Assembly: GCF_008728635.1 (NCBI RefSeq)
Contig: NZ_CP044285.1
Coordinates: 682,001-746,000 of the forward strand
Source of the DNA: Hymenobacter baengnokdamensis
GTDB lineage: Bacteria; Bacteroidota; Bacteroidia; Cytophagales; Hymenobacteraceae
DNA: 64,000 nucleotides
Direction: 5' to 3'
Of this stretch, positions 1-8,277 are shown one piece after another. The translations under genes and the position numbers were made by a program. The notes beneath the pieces were generated by a model. That model saw nothing but the letters and a program-made list of their open reading frames with translations, searched no databases and was not told the DNA's origin. The first letter of the stretch is position 1. The number at the start of each line of letters is the position of its first letter.

Positions 1-720
1 CGCGTTGAGCGCAGCCGCCTCAAGTGGCTGGCGCTCAGCGGCACGGTGGGCACGCTTATTCCGGCTTTCCTCTTTGCCTATGCCGAAACGCGACTGGCCT
101 CAGGGCTGGCGGGTGTGCTCAATGCTCTCACGGCAGTATTTGCGCTGCTGGTGGGGGCGCTGCTGTTCGGGCAGCGCCTCACCGGGCTGCGCGTGCTGGG
201 TATCGGGCTGGGCCTGGTGGGCACGGTGGTGCTAATGCTGCTCGGCGGCAGCGGCGACGCCACCACCCCGGCCGGCGGCGCGGGCAATGCCTGGTACGGG
301 CTCTACATTGTGGTGGCTACCGTGGGCTATGGCCTCAGCGTGAACGTGATAAAGCATCGTCTGCACGCCATGAGGCCGGTAGCCGTCACCTCGCTGCTCC
401 TACTGCTTATCGGCGGACCTGCGCTGGCGTATTTGTTGCTGGGCACGGGCTTCGTGCACAAGCTGGCTACGGTGCCGGGCGCGTGGCCGGCGTTTGGCTA
501 CATCGCTCTGCTGGCCACTATGAGCACGGCCGTGGCCACCATGCTCTTCAATATGCTCATTCAGCGCTCTACCACGCTGTTTGCCTCATCGAGCACCTAC
601 CTCATTCCCATTGTGGCGCTGGCCTGGGGCGCGCTCGATGGCGAGGCGTTCAACCTGTGGCACGCGGCCGGCATGGTCATTATTCTGGCGGGCGTATTTA
701 TCATTCACCGGGCCCGGTAG
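1..720 (+). CDS. EamA/DMT-family transporter (5' truncated)
   Basis: This is the C-terminal part of a drug/metabolite transporter of the EamA family, an inner-membrane carrier that usually exports small metabolites. The frame is open from base 1, so the start lies outside the window; a GTG at 46 is internal. About 239 residues remain, with seven or so hydrophobic segments. The stretch YAETRLASGLAGVLNALTAV and the following LLFGQRLTG are typical of the second EamA repeat, and the protein ends in a short basic tail HRAR. It converges on the permease at 880. The substrate cannot be told from sequence. Confidence 0.88.
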   Translation, partial: RVERSRLKWLALSGTVGTLIPAFLFAYAETRLASGLAGVLNALTAVFALLVGALLFGQRLTGLRVLGIGLGLVGTVVLMLLGGSGDATTPAGGAGNAWYGLYIVVATVGYGLSVNVIKHRLHAMRPVAVTSLLLLLIGGPALAYLLLGTGFVHKLATVPGAWPAFGYIALLATMSTAVATMLFNMLIQRSTTLFASSSTYLIPIVALAWGALDGEAFNLWHAAGMVIILAGVFIIHRAR

Positions 721-879
721 GCACAGGGTTGGCTGCGGTTGCAGTTTGCCATTTCCGAAAGCCAGCGCCGGCCGGCGTGGCCGCCCGGCCCGACGCCAGG
801 CCGGCCGCTCACCAGAGCAAACAACTCAGCAACACCAGCCGCCGGGCGCATACGCTGCCCGCCAGTAACTATTTTCGGC

Positions 880-2649
880 TTACCCGGCCGCCACTTTATT
901 CAGCCTGGAGTGCTGATACCCGTACCCAAAGTAGATAAGCAGCCCAATCAGCAGCCAAATCAGAAACATTGTCCAGTTGTTGATGCCGAGCTGCGTCATC
1001 AGGTACAGGTTGGTGAGCAGGCCCAGCACCGGCAGCAGCGAGAGCTTTTTCCGGAAGGTAACGACCATGATGGCCAGCGAGGCCAGCATAAATACCAGGT
1101 ACGGAATCTGGTGGCGAAACACGGCGTACCAGCCCTCGCCGGTGCGGGCGGCCGTGGTACCGTCGCTATCCTCAATAAACTTGACGATAGTGGCGTGGTC
1201 GTAGCGCCAGAGCAGCCAGGAGCAGGCTATCAGCACCAGCGGCACCAGCCAGCGCCCACTAATGTAGGGTACCCGAAAGCGGGCCTCGGACTTGCCGTAG
1301 GGGTCGATGATGAGGATGCCGCCGCACACCAGCGCGAAGGCGAACAGCGTGCCGATGCTCGTTAAGTCAACCACCAAATCCATGTTGAGAAACAGCGCCG
1401 GCACCCCCACGAAAATACCCGTTATGATGGTGCTGAACGAGGGCGTGTGAAACCGGGGATGCACCTTGGCAAACACCGGCGGCAGCAGGCCGTCGCGGCT
1501 CATGGTGAGCCAGATGCGCGGCTGCCCCAGCTGAAACACCAGCAGCACCGAGGCCATCGCAAACACGGCGCTCACCGCCACCAGCGCCGAAAGCCGGGGC
1601 AGGCCTACTTTGGCAAACACGAACGAGAGCGGGTCGCCCACGCCCAGCTCTTTGTAGCTCACCATGCCGGTGAGTACCAGCGTAATGATAACATAGAGAA
1701 CAGTGCATATAATGAGCGCATACATCATGGCCTTGGGCAGGTCGCGCTGCGGGTTTTTGCACTCTTCGGCGGTGGTCGAGATGGCATCGAAGCCGATGTA
1801 GGCAAAGAATACGGCCGATACGCCTTTGAGTACGCCGCCGATGCCATTGGGGGCGAAAGGCGACCAGTTGGCCGGCTTCACGTAGAACGCGCCCACCACA
1901 ATGACCACGGCCACGATTATGAGCTTCAGTACCACCAGCAGGTTAGAGGCATTTTTACTTTCCTTGATGCCCACGTACACCAGCGCCGTGATGGCTACCG
2001 TGATGAGGAAGGCCGGCAAATCGACGACCAGCCGCCAGCCGCCGGGCAGCTCGGGCGCCTGCGCCCAGGCCTTGTAGGCATCGAGCTGAGCGGGCGTGGC
2101 TTCGGCCAGGGGCTTGTGGGCCTGCATAATGGCCATCACGGCCTCGTAGCCGTGGTGGGCACTCTGGGTGCCCATAGTCAGCCACAGCGGAATGTGCAGG
2201 CCAATCCCGTCCATCAGGCCGGTAAAGTAGTCCGACCAGGATATAGCAACTACTATATTACCCACCGCGTACTCCATGATGAGCGCCCAGCCGATAATCC
2301 AGGCGGCCAGCTCGCCAAACGAGGTGTAGGCGTAGGTATAGGCCGAGCCGCTGACCGGAATAGTGGCCGCAAACTGCGCGTAGCACAAGGCCGAAAAAGC
2401 GCAGGCCACCGCCGTAAACACAAACAGCAGCGACACGGCCGGTCCGCCATTTAAGCTGGCCTGGCCAATGGTAGAGAAGATGCCGGCCCCGATAATGGCC
2501 GCGATGCCCAGGCCCGTGAGGTCGCGCACGGTGAGGTGGCGGGCAAGGCCGCCGGGAGCACCCCCATGGCCTTCGGCATCGGCGGGCGGATTGGCAAGAA
2601 TGGCCGCGATGGATTTGCGGCGAAAGAGCGAGGAATTGGTGGGGGGCAT
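880..2649 (-). CDS. APC-superfamily cationic amino-acid permease
   Basis: A 589-residue inner-membrane amino-acid permease of the APC superfamily, close in layout to CAT/YfnA transporters. TM1 contains GLGIAAIIGAGIFSTIG, the unwound substrate-binding helix of the family, and TM6 contains FFAYIGFDAISTTAEE. About 13-14 hydrophobic segments are visible. I chose the ATG at 2649 (MPPTNSSLF) because the conserved part starts about 40 residues later; the open frame runs on to 2826 but that extension has no homology-like content and would overlap the divergent gene at 2765. Amino-acid uptake or exchange is known for the family; the specific substrate is inferred only as neutral or cationic. Confidence 0.9.
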   Translation of the reverse strand: MPPTNSSLFRRKSIAAILANPPADAEGHGGAPGGLARHLTVRDLTGLGIAAIIGAGIFSTIGQASLNGGPAVSLLFVFTAVACAFSALCYAQFAATIPVSGSAYTYAYTSFGELAAWIIGWALIMEYAVGNIVVAISWSDYFTGLMDGIGLHIPLWLTMGTQSAHHGYEAVMAIMQAHKPLAEATPAQLDAYKAWAQAPELPGGWRLVVDLPAFLITVAITALVYVGIKESKNASNLLVVLKLIIVAVVIVVGAFYVKPANWSPFAPNGIGGVLKGVSAVFFAYIGFDAISTTAEECKNPQRDLPKAMMYALIICTVLYVIITLVLTGMVSYKELGVGDPLSFVFAKVGLPRLSALVAVSAVFAMASVLLVFQLGQPRIWLTMSRDGLLPPVFAKVHPRFHTPSFSTIITGIFVGVPALFLNMDLVVDLTSIGTLFAFALVCGGILIIDPYGKSEARFRVPYISGRWLVPLVLIACSWLLWRYDHATIVKFIEDSDGTTAARTGEGWYAVFRHQIPYLVFMLASLAIMVVTFRKKLSLLPVLGLLTNLYLMTQLGINNWTMFLIWLLIGLLIYFGYGYQHSRLNKVAAG

Positions 2650-2764
2650 TCGGCCAGGGGAGGATTGGGCACGCAAACTAGTAAACGCCCAAGATACGGC
2701 CGGCTCGTGTGCAATCGGGCGCGGCCCGGCATCAAGACAAAAACCACCTCTCCATTTTTTGTCT

Positions 2765-3574
2765 ATGGCCCAGCACGCTACCCCTATCCGCATTCCGCAG
2801 CCCTGCTCCGAAAGCTGGGATGCCATGACCCCGGCCAGCGGCGGCCGTCACTGTGCTGCCTGCCGGAAAGTGGTAATTGACTTTACTCAGAAAACCGATG
2901 CTGAAATACTGGCCGTGCTCCGGCAGATAGCAGCAGGAACAACCTGCGGCCGCCTGCGTGCCGACCAGCTAAACCGGCCGCTGCTGCCTACCGTGCCCGC
3001 CTCACGTTGGCGCACGTGGCTGGGCGCGGTACTGGCCGCCGGCAGCCTACTGAGTGCAAGCCGGGCCACGGCGCAGGCGGCAACTTCTTATTACAGCGGT
3101 GGCCCGACCCCGGCCCTTGCCCCAACAGGCAGTTCAGTTTCACCGGCCGCCGGCAGCACAGCAGCTCCTGTTCCGGCTGTGCCTACAATAGCCCCAGGCG
3201 GGCCAGTACTGCTACGCGGCATCATAACCGATTTTACCACGCACGAAGGCCTGCCGGGCGTGACGGTTCTGCTGAAAGGCACGACCACCGGCACCTCGAC
3301 CGATGCTAGTGGCCACTTTGCGCTGCCGTTGGCAGCGGGCACTGCTTCGGCACGGCTGACTTTCAGTTATGTTGGATATAGCTCACAGGAACAGTTGGTT
3401 ATAGCTGAGAATAATCAGCTGTTGACTGTTGCGCTGAAACCCGATGTGCATGGCCTACTGGGCGAGGTAGTAGTAGCGGGTGGCATTTATTACCAGCGAC
3501 CGTGGCCCTGGCACCCGCGCCGCTTCTTCAACTGGAGCAAATATTGGCTGACCAAGTCTTTTCGAGCTGGGTAA
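2765..3574 (+). CDS. Carboxypeptidase-regulatory-like domain protein with Cys-rich N-terminus
   Basis: A 269-residue protein. Residues 11-75 hold a Cys-rich module (C14, C30, C33, C61; GRHCAACRK, then TCGRLRADQLNRP) that I recognise from other Bacteroidota surface proteins but cannot assign a function. A single hydrophobic stretch lies at about 84-97, followed by a Pro/Ala/Ser/Thr linker. Residues 148-225 form a CarboxypepD_reg-like beta-sandwich (GIITD..T.EGLPGVTVLLKGT..GTSTDASGHFALPL). The tail GEVVVAGG resembles the start of a TonB plug, but no beta-barrel follows. The N-terminal module would stay in the cytoplasm and the sandwich be periplasmic. Start ATG at 2765 is 116 bp from the divergent permease. 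Confidence 0.8.
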   Translation: MAQHATPIRIPQPCSESWDAMTPASGGRHCAACRKVVIDFTQKTDAEILAVLRQIAAGTTCGRLRADQLNRPLLPTVPASRWRTWLGAVLAAGSLLSASRATAQAATSYYSGGPTPALAPTGSSVSPAAGSTAAPVPAVPTIAPGGPVLLRGIITDFTTHEGLPGVTVLLKGTTTGTSTDASGHFALPLAAGTASARLTFSYVGYSSQEQLVIAENNQLLTVALKPDVHGLLGEVVVAGGIYYQRPWPWHPRRFFNWSKYWLTKSFRAG

Positions 3575-3624
3575 AGTAGCGTTTTTGCTAAACCTTTCGC
3601 CCCCAAAAGTCCTTTTGCCAGGGT

Positions 3625-4698
3625 ATGATGCGACTACCCCTGGCCCTGCTGCTTTCGCTGCTGCTTTCTGCCTGCGCTTCCTTTAAGCCGGTACCCACTA
3701 CCCGCTTCAACCCTACCGCCACCCGCGCCGAGCTGCCCCACGACGAGGCCGCGCACCCCAAAAACTCGCTGGAGTGGTGGTACCTCACCGGCCACCTGCG
3801 CGACCAGACTACCGGCGAAGAATTCGGCGTGGAATATGTCTTTTTTCACTTCAACCTGAAGGATGGCAAGCAGGACTACCAGATGGTGAACGTGGCCCTG
3901 ACCGACCCACAGGGCCAGCAGTTTAAGTACGACTATAAGCTCGGCAAGCTGCCGCGCCTGCTCACCGACTCGCTGCCCGTGCGCCTGCGCGACCACAAGG
4001 CCGGGCAGGTCTGGAAATTTGACGGCCAGGAGGGCACTTACCAGCTGCAGGCCGCGCTCACGGGTAAGGGCAACGCGGGCTATGCGCTCAGCCTGAGTAC
4101 CATGCCGGCCAAGCCAGTGCTACTGCACGGGGGCACCGGCTACGAAAACTACGGCCAGGGCATCACGGCCGGCTACTACTCGTACCCGCGCCTGACTACC
4201 ACGGGCACGCTTACGGTGGGCGGCAAAACCCACCAGGTAAGCGGCGAGCTGTGGTACGACCGCCAGTGGAACTGCACCAGCATCGTGAGCAAGGACGTGG
4301 GTTGGGACTGGCTCAGCATTCAGCTCGACCAACCCCGCGAGGAGCTGATGCTCAACACGTTGCGCAATAACGCCACCGGCCAGGGCCTCAACAACGGCTC
4401 GTTTTACAGCGCTGACAACCAGAACGTGCACCTCTCGGGCACCGACTTTCAGCTTACGCCCCTCACCTACTGGACCAGCCCCGCATCCGGCAGGAAATAC
4501 CCCGCCAAATGGCGCGTGCAGGTGCCCGCCCAGGGCTACGACCTGGTAGTGGAGCCGCTGGTGCCCAACCAGGAGCTGGCGCTGCGCTTTTTCCACGCCT
4601 TCACTATGTACTACTGGGAAGGCATGTGCAAAGTAAGCGGCACCCACAACGGCCAGCCCGTGACGGGCAAGGCCTATGTGGAAATTACCAATCGGTAA
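3625..4698 (+). CDS. CrtC/AttH-like (carotenoid 1,2-hydratase family) lipoprotein
   Basis: A 357-residue secreted lipoprotein with signal peptide and lipobox LLLSAC (C17). The body matches the AttH/CrtC double-lipocalin family: LEWWYLTGHL at 49-58, FGVEYVFFHFNL, then a second half with LWYDRQWNCTSIV and VGWDWLSIQL. Family members include carotenoid 1,2-hydratases and lipocalin-like proteins found near ABC lipoprotein transporters. Many Hymenobacter are carotenoid-pigmented, but no other carotenoid gene is in the window, so carotenoid hydration is only one possibility and an extracytoplasmic lipid-binding role is equally plausible. It converges on the chromate transporter. Confidence 0.82.
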   Translation: MMRLPLALLLSLLLSACASFKPVPTTRFNPTATRAELPHDEAAHPKNSLEWWYLTGHLRDQTTGEEFGVEYVFFHFNLKDGKQDYQMVNVALTDPQGQQFKYDYKLGKLPRLLTDSLPVRLRDHKAGQVWKFDGQEGTYQLQAALTGKGNAGYALSLSTMPAKPVLLHGGTGYENYGQGITAGYYSYPRLTTTGTLTVGGKTHQVSGELWYDRQWNCTSIVSKDVGWDWLSIQLDQPREELMLNTLRNNATGQGLNNGSFYSADNQNVHLSGTDFQLTPLTYWTSPASGRKYPAKWRVQVPAQGYDLVVEPLVPNQELALRFFHAFTMYYWEGMCKVSGTHNGQPVTGKAYVEITNR

Positions 4699-4699
4699 C

Positions 4700-4719
4700 G
4701 TCTGAACCGCGGTTCAGAC
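4700..4719. terminator. 20-bp perfect palindrome at convergent gene ends
   Basis: GTCTGAACCG/CGGTTCAGAC is a perfect loopless palindrome directly after the stop of the CrtC-like gene and across the stop of the chromate transporter. It is a candidate bidirectional terminator; there is no strong T-run. Confidence 0.5.
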
Positions 4720-6009
4720 AAGCGCTCCGGCCAGCAGCGCGGCTAGTACTATCGCTACGCTCGGCACCCGCTCCCAGAGCAGCAGCAGAAACGTGAGGCC
4801 TACCAGCAGCGGGTTGAGGGGCAGGGCCAGGCGATGAGCGCTGGCCCAGAGGCCGGGCAGGGCCAGCAGGCGGTCGGGCAGCGGATGGTAGAGCAGCAGC
4901 GCCGCCGCGCACACCAAGCCGGCACTCACGGCATTCACGCCTTCGAGCGAGGCCTTCACCACCCGGTATTGCCGCAGGCCGTCCCAGAAGCGGATAACGA
5001 AGAATATCAGGAAAGTACCCGGCAAAAAGATACCCACCGTGCCTACCACGGCCCCCAGCACCTGCGGCGCAATGCCGCCCAGCGGGCGCATGGCCAGCGC
5101 CCCGATGTAGGCGGCAAAGGAGAAATTAGGCCCCGGCAGCGCCTGCACCAGGCCGAGGCCCGACAAAAACTCCGGCCCCGTGAGGTAGCGCTTGTACTCA
5201 ACAAACTCGGCAAAAAGCAATGGGGCCAGCACTTGTCCGCCCCCAAATACCAGCGAGCCGTTGCGGTAAAAGTTCTCGAACAGACGCACGGGCAGCAGGC
5301 GGGTGTAATGGCCCAGCAGCGCGGCCGCCACAAACGTGCCCAGCCACAGCGCCCCATTGGCCCACTCCACCCGAATAGGCGTCTTGTTCTGCACAATGGC
5401 GTGCTTGCGGTAGCGCAGCGTAGTCACGGCCCCGCCCGCCAGCAGCAGCAACGGCAGCACGCCCGGCAATTGAAAAAAATACGCCACCATGGCGGCCGCC
5501 ACCATCAGCGCTACCGAGGTTTTGGTTTGAATTACCTTCTCGGCAATGCGGTAGGCTGAAAAAGCAACGAAACCCACCGCAACGGGCTGCACAAACTGCA
5601 CCAGCCGCGTGGTAAAAGCGGCGTCGAAGTGCGTAAGCAGCAGCCCGGCCAGGGTCATAATCGTAACCGCCGGCAGGCACCAGATGAGCAGCGTGAGGTA
5701 TGCCAGGTTGGGGCCGCCCAGCCGGAAGCCGATGGCCGTCATGGTTTGGGTAGAAGTCGGGCCCGGCAAAAGGGCACACAGCGCCTGTAGCTCCAGCAGC
5801 TCGGCGGCCGTAAGGTAGCGGCGCTTATGCACCAGCAGCCGAAACATCATGGCCAGGTGCGCCTGCGGACCACCAAAAGCGGTGCAGGCCAGGGCCGCCA
5901 CGTCTTTCAGAAAAATAAAGTTGCGGGTGTGACGCAGCCGCCTGCCTGCCCGGCGCAACGGAGCCAGGGGCACAGGCAAATCGGAGTGGGCGGGCAATTG
6001 GTCGGACAC
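4714..6009 (-). CDS. chrA: Chromate transporter, two-domain ChrA type
   Basis: A 431-residue inner-membrane protein made of two tandem CHR (chromate transport) domains, the long-chain ChrA layout. The first repeat has FIFLKDVAALACTAFGGPQA and LLPGPTSTQTMTAIGFRLGG; the second has GGGQVLAPLLFAEFVEYKRY and GLVQALPGPNFSFAAYIG, both with the family's FGG/GGG and PGP signatures. ChrA proteins export chromate or a related oxyanion. The start is uncertain: I use the GTG at 6009. The longer frame to a TTG at 6096 runs into the terminator hairpin of the upstream gene, and the next ATG would remove part of the first repeat. Confidence 0.85.
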   Translation of the reverse strand: MSDQLPAHSDLPVPLAPLRRAGRRLRHTRNFIFLKDVAALACTAFGGPQAHLAMMFRLLVHKRRYLTAAELLELQALCALLPGPTSTQTMTAIGFRLGGPNLAYLTLLIWCLPAVTIMTLAGLLLTHFDAAFTTRLVQFVQPVAVGFVAFSAYRIAEKVIQTKTSVALMVAAAMVAYFFQLPGVLPLLLLAGGAVTTLRYRKHAIVQNKTPIRVEWANGALWLGTFVAAALLGHYTRLLPVRLFENFYRNGSLVFGGGQVLAPLLFAEFVEYKRYLTGPEFLSGLGLVQALPGPNFSFAAYIGALAMRPLGGIAPQVLGAVVGTVGIFLPGTFLIFFVIRFWDGLRQYRVVKASLEGVNAVSAGLVCAAALLLYHPLPDRLLALPGLWASAHRLALPLNPLLVGLTFLLLLWERVPSVAIVLAALLAGALV

Positions 6010-6094
6010 AGCGCGGATGAGTAGCGGTACCGAAGATAGAACGGGCCGCCAAAAATCCAGGCGTACTTCACCCGCTCCTCTGGCGTTTTTACGC

Positions 6095-6138
6095 AAAAAG
6101 GACAGCGATTGACCAGGAAGTCAACTGCTGTCCTTTTT
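6095..6138 (-). terminator. Rho-independent terminator of the 2OG-Fe oxygenase gene
   Basis: Arms AAAAAGGACAGC (6095-6106) and GCTGTCCTTTTT (6127-6138) pair perfectly, with a further inner TTGAC/GTCAA stem. On the minus strand it ends in a T-run and lies 17 bp after the stop at 6155. Confidence 0.8.
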
Positions 6139-6154
6139 GAATATATTATATAAA

Positions 6155-7132
6155 CTATTTTTTCTTCAATCCCAGCTCAATCAGACGCTCATTCAAAAAT
6201 TCGCCGGCCGTGATGTCGGCTTCCTTCTTGGGGTTATCGGGCGTTACGCAGTGCGCCAGGGCGGCCAGGCTCATTTCGGAGCGCGGGTGCATGAAGAAGG
6301 GAATGCTGTAGCGCGAGGTATTCATTTTCTCGCGGGGCGGATTTACTACGCGGTGAATAGTGCTCTTGAGCACGCCGTTGGTGAGGCGCTGCAGCATATC
6401 GCCCACGTTCACCACAATCTGGTCGGGCAGGGCCGTAATCGGTATCCACTGGCCATCGCGGCGCTTCACTTGCAGGCCATCGGCGCTGGCCCCCATCAGC
6501 AGGGTAATGAGGTTGATGTCGCCGTGCTCGGCGGCGCGTACGGCATCGGCCGGCACCGCGTCGGGGTCTTCGATGGGGAAGTAGTGAATGGGGCGCAGAA
6601 TGCTGTTGCCGTGCTTCACCTTGTCGTCAAAGTAATTTTCGGGCAGCTCCAGGTAGAGGGCGATGGCGCGCAGCACATCCTGGCCGGCCGCCTCCAGCGT
6701 ACGGTACGCCTTCATGGTACTCTGCTCAAAGCGGGGCACCTCACGGGGCCAGATATTGGCCGGGTAGTCGTTTTTCACCGGGTCGGTGTCATCAAGCACC
6801 TCCTGGCCAACGTGGTAAAACTCCTTCAGGTCGCCGGTATTGCGGCCTTTAGCGTGCTCCTTGCCTTTGCTGATGTAGCCCCGCTGGCCGGCCAGCGCCG
6901 GGTTTTCATACGCTTGCTTTTGCGCGTCGGGCAGCTGAAAAAACTGCTGCACGTCGTGGTAAAGCTCTTTGGTCTGTTCCTCGTTGAGGCCGTGGTTTTT
7001 GAGGGCAATGAAGCCGATGCTTTGGTAAGCAGCGCCCAGCTCCTGCACAAATCGGGCTTTACGAGTGGGGTCGCCCGAGCGGAAATCAGCTAGGTCGAGC
7101 GATGGAATGTGGTCAGGCAGATTATCAGCCAT
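6155..7132 (-). CDS. Isopenicillin-N-synthase-like 2OG-Fe(II) oxygenase
   Basis: A 325-residue cytoplasmic oxygenase of the isopenicillin N synthase / 2-oxoglutarate-Fe(II) dioxygenase family. The N-terminal DIOX_N region (about 9-130) contains GFIALKNHGLNEEQ. The C-terminal jelly roll carries the iron ligands H203 and D205 (EHGDINLITLL) and H260 (STIHRVVNP), and the co-substrate RxS at R274-S276 (SRYSIPFF). Length and motifs are complete. Substrate is unknown; in bacteria this group often modifies small molecules or amino acids. It is a single-gene unit with its own terminator. Confidence 0.88.
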   Translation of the reverse strand: MADNLPDHIPSLDLADFRSGDPTRKARFVQELGAAYQSIGFIALKNHGLNEEQTKELYHDVQQFFQLPDAQKQAYENPALAGQRGYISKGKEHAKGRNTGDLKEFYHVGQEVLDDTDPVKNDYPANIWPREVPRFEQSTMKAYRTLEAAGQDVLRAIALYLELPENYFDDKVKHGNSILRPIHYFPIEDPDAVPADAVRAAEHGDINLITLLMGASADGLQVKRRDGQWIPITALPDQIVVNVGDMLQRLTNGVLKSTIHRVVNPPREKMNTSRYSIPFFMHPRSEMSLAALAHCVTPDNPKKEADITAGEFLNERLIELGLKKK

Positions 7133-7193
7133 AACAAAAAGGGGTTGTTGGTTGCTGATTGATGACGGCTATCTTCTGGTAGCGGGCTGAGCC

Positions 7194-7217
7194 GGCCAGC
7201 TGCGTACGCAGCTGGCC
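7194..7217. promoter_or_regulatory. 24-bp perfect palindrome in a divergent intergenic region
   Basis: GGCCAGCTGCGT/ACGCAGCTGGCC, flanked by an outer GAGCC/GGCTC stem with a 3-nt bulge, lies between the divergent genes at 7132 and 7336. It could be an operator, or an early attenuating hairpin in the leader of the oxygenase gene. Confidence 0.4.
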
Positions 7218-7335
7218 GCCGGCTCCCTCCCACCAGCAGCAACCAGTAAGTAGCCACCGCGAAGTTAATACAAAACCTGAAGGCGCACCCGTCGCGTACC
7301 TTGCAGAACTTCTTACCTCTTTCTGTTCTTTTCAC

Positions 7336-8205
7336 ATGAACCGATTCGCCACCCCTCTTAGTGGTACCCTGGCCCTGGCGGCCTTGGCGCTGCTGGGCAG
7401 CTGCAGCACTTCGCAGCAGGCCGAAACCTCTACCGTTAGCCCCGCCGACCGCCCCAACGCTATCGGGGCGCCGCGCACCGCCTCTACCGTATCGGGCCAG
7501 GCCCAGACCAAAGGCGGGATTACCCTCACACCCTACAACGACTCGCCCAAGTTTCCGAGTGCCCAGATGCGGGTGAATGCGCCCATTGAGGGCTCAACGC
7601 TACCCAGTGGGGAAGTAGCGTTTTCGTACGACCTCACCAACTTTCAGCTGACCAAGATGACGGCCAGCGACCACGCCATGCAAATGGCCAACTCGATGAA
7701 AGGCCAGCACATCCACAACATCGTGGACAATCAGCCCTACACGGCGCACTACGATACGAAATTTACCAAGCCCATCGCCGACGGCCAGCACGTAGTGCTG
7801 TCGTTTCTGTCGCGCTCGTACCACGAAAGCCTCAAGCACGCCGGCGCCTACGACCTGCGCACCATCACGGTAGGTACCCCGCCTGCCGGCACCCCGCCCC
7901 TGAACTTCGACCTGAAGGCCCCGCACCTTTTCTATAGCCGTCCCAAGGACACGTATTCGGGGAAGGACGCGCAGAAAATTATGCTGGACTTTTACCTCGT
8001 AAATACCACGCTGGCGCCCGATGGCAACAAGGTAAGAGCTACTATCAATGGCACCGAGTTTATGCTCGACCAGTGGCTGCCTTACATGATGGAAGGCCTG
8101 CCGGCCGGCCAGGCCACTATCAAGCTGGAGCTGCTCGACAGTAGCGGCAACCTGATTCCCGGCCCGTACAACTCCGTTACGCGCACTATTACGGTAGCTC
8201 CCTAG
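7336..8205 (+). CDS. Hypothetical lipoprotein
   Basis: A 289-residue exported lipoprotein: signal peptide with lipobox LLGSC (C23), a low-complexity linker to about residue 60, then one globular region. That region starts with PKFPSAQMRVNAPIEGSTLPSGEVAFSYDL, read as an Ig-like or cadherin-like beta fold, contains the His-rich stretch KGQHIHNIVDNQPYTAHYD, and ends in a second beta-like repeat (LDFYLVNTTL..GNKVRATINGTEF). The motif order resembles Bacteroidota proteins that look like phosphopeptide-binding or Ig domains, but I do not recognise a characterised member. His clustering could mean metal binding. Confidence 0.75.
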   Translation: MNRFATPLSGTLALAALALLGSCSTSQQAETSTVSPADRPNAIGAPRTASTVSGQAQTKGGITLTPYNDSPKFPSAQMRVNAPIEGSTLPSGEVAFSYDLTNFQLTKMTASDHAMQMANSMKGQHIHNIVDNQPYTAHYDTKFTKPIADGQHVVLSFLSRSYHESLKHAGAYDLRTITVGTPPAGTPPLNFDLKAPHLFYSRPKDTYSGKDAQKIMLDFYLVNTTLAPDGNKVRATINGTEFMLDQWLPYMMEGLPAGQATIKLELLDSSGNLIPGPYNSVTRTITVAP

Positions 8206-8223
8206 CCCGGCGCTACCTCTTTA

Positions 8224-8277
8224 AATCGCTTGTCATTGCCGCGCTTCACTCAGTTGCGCCGGCAATGACAAGCGATT
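8224..8277. terminator. Bidirectional terminator, 18-bp arms
   Basis: Perfect arms at 8224-8241 and 8260-8277 (AATCGCTTGTCATTGCCG and its complement) with an 18-nt loop separate convergent genes. The right arm overlaps the first bases of the kmo stop codon, and the sequence runs into a T-run on the plus strand. Confidence 0.75.

Noticed and set aside
2650..2826. A 59-residue N-terminal extension of the amino-acid permease
   Set aside because: It overlaps the start of the divergent gene at 2765 and reads as unconserved sequence.
6010..6096. A longer N-terminus for the chromate transporter, starting at TTG 6096
   Set aside because: It would begin inside the terminator hairpin of the upstream oxygenase gene.
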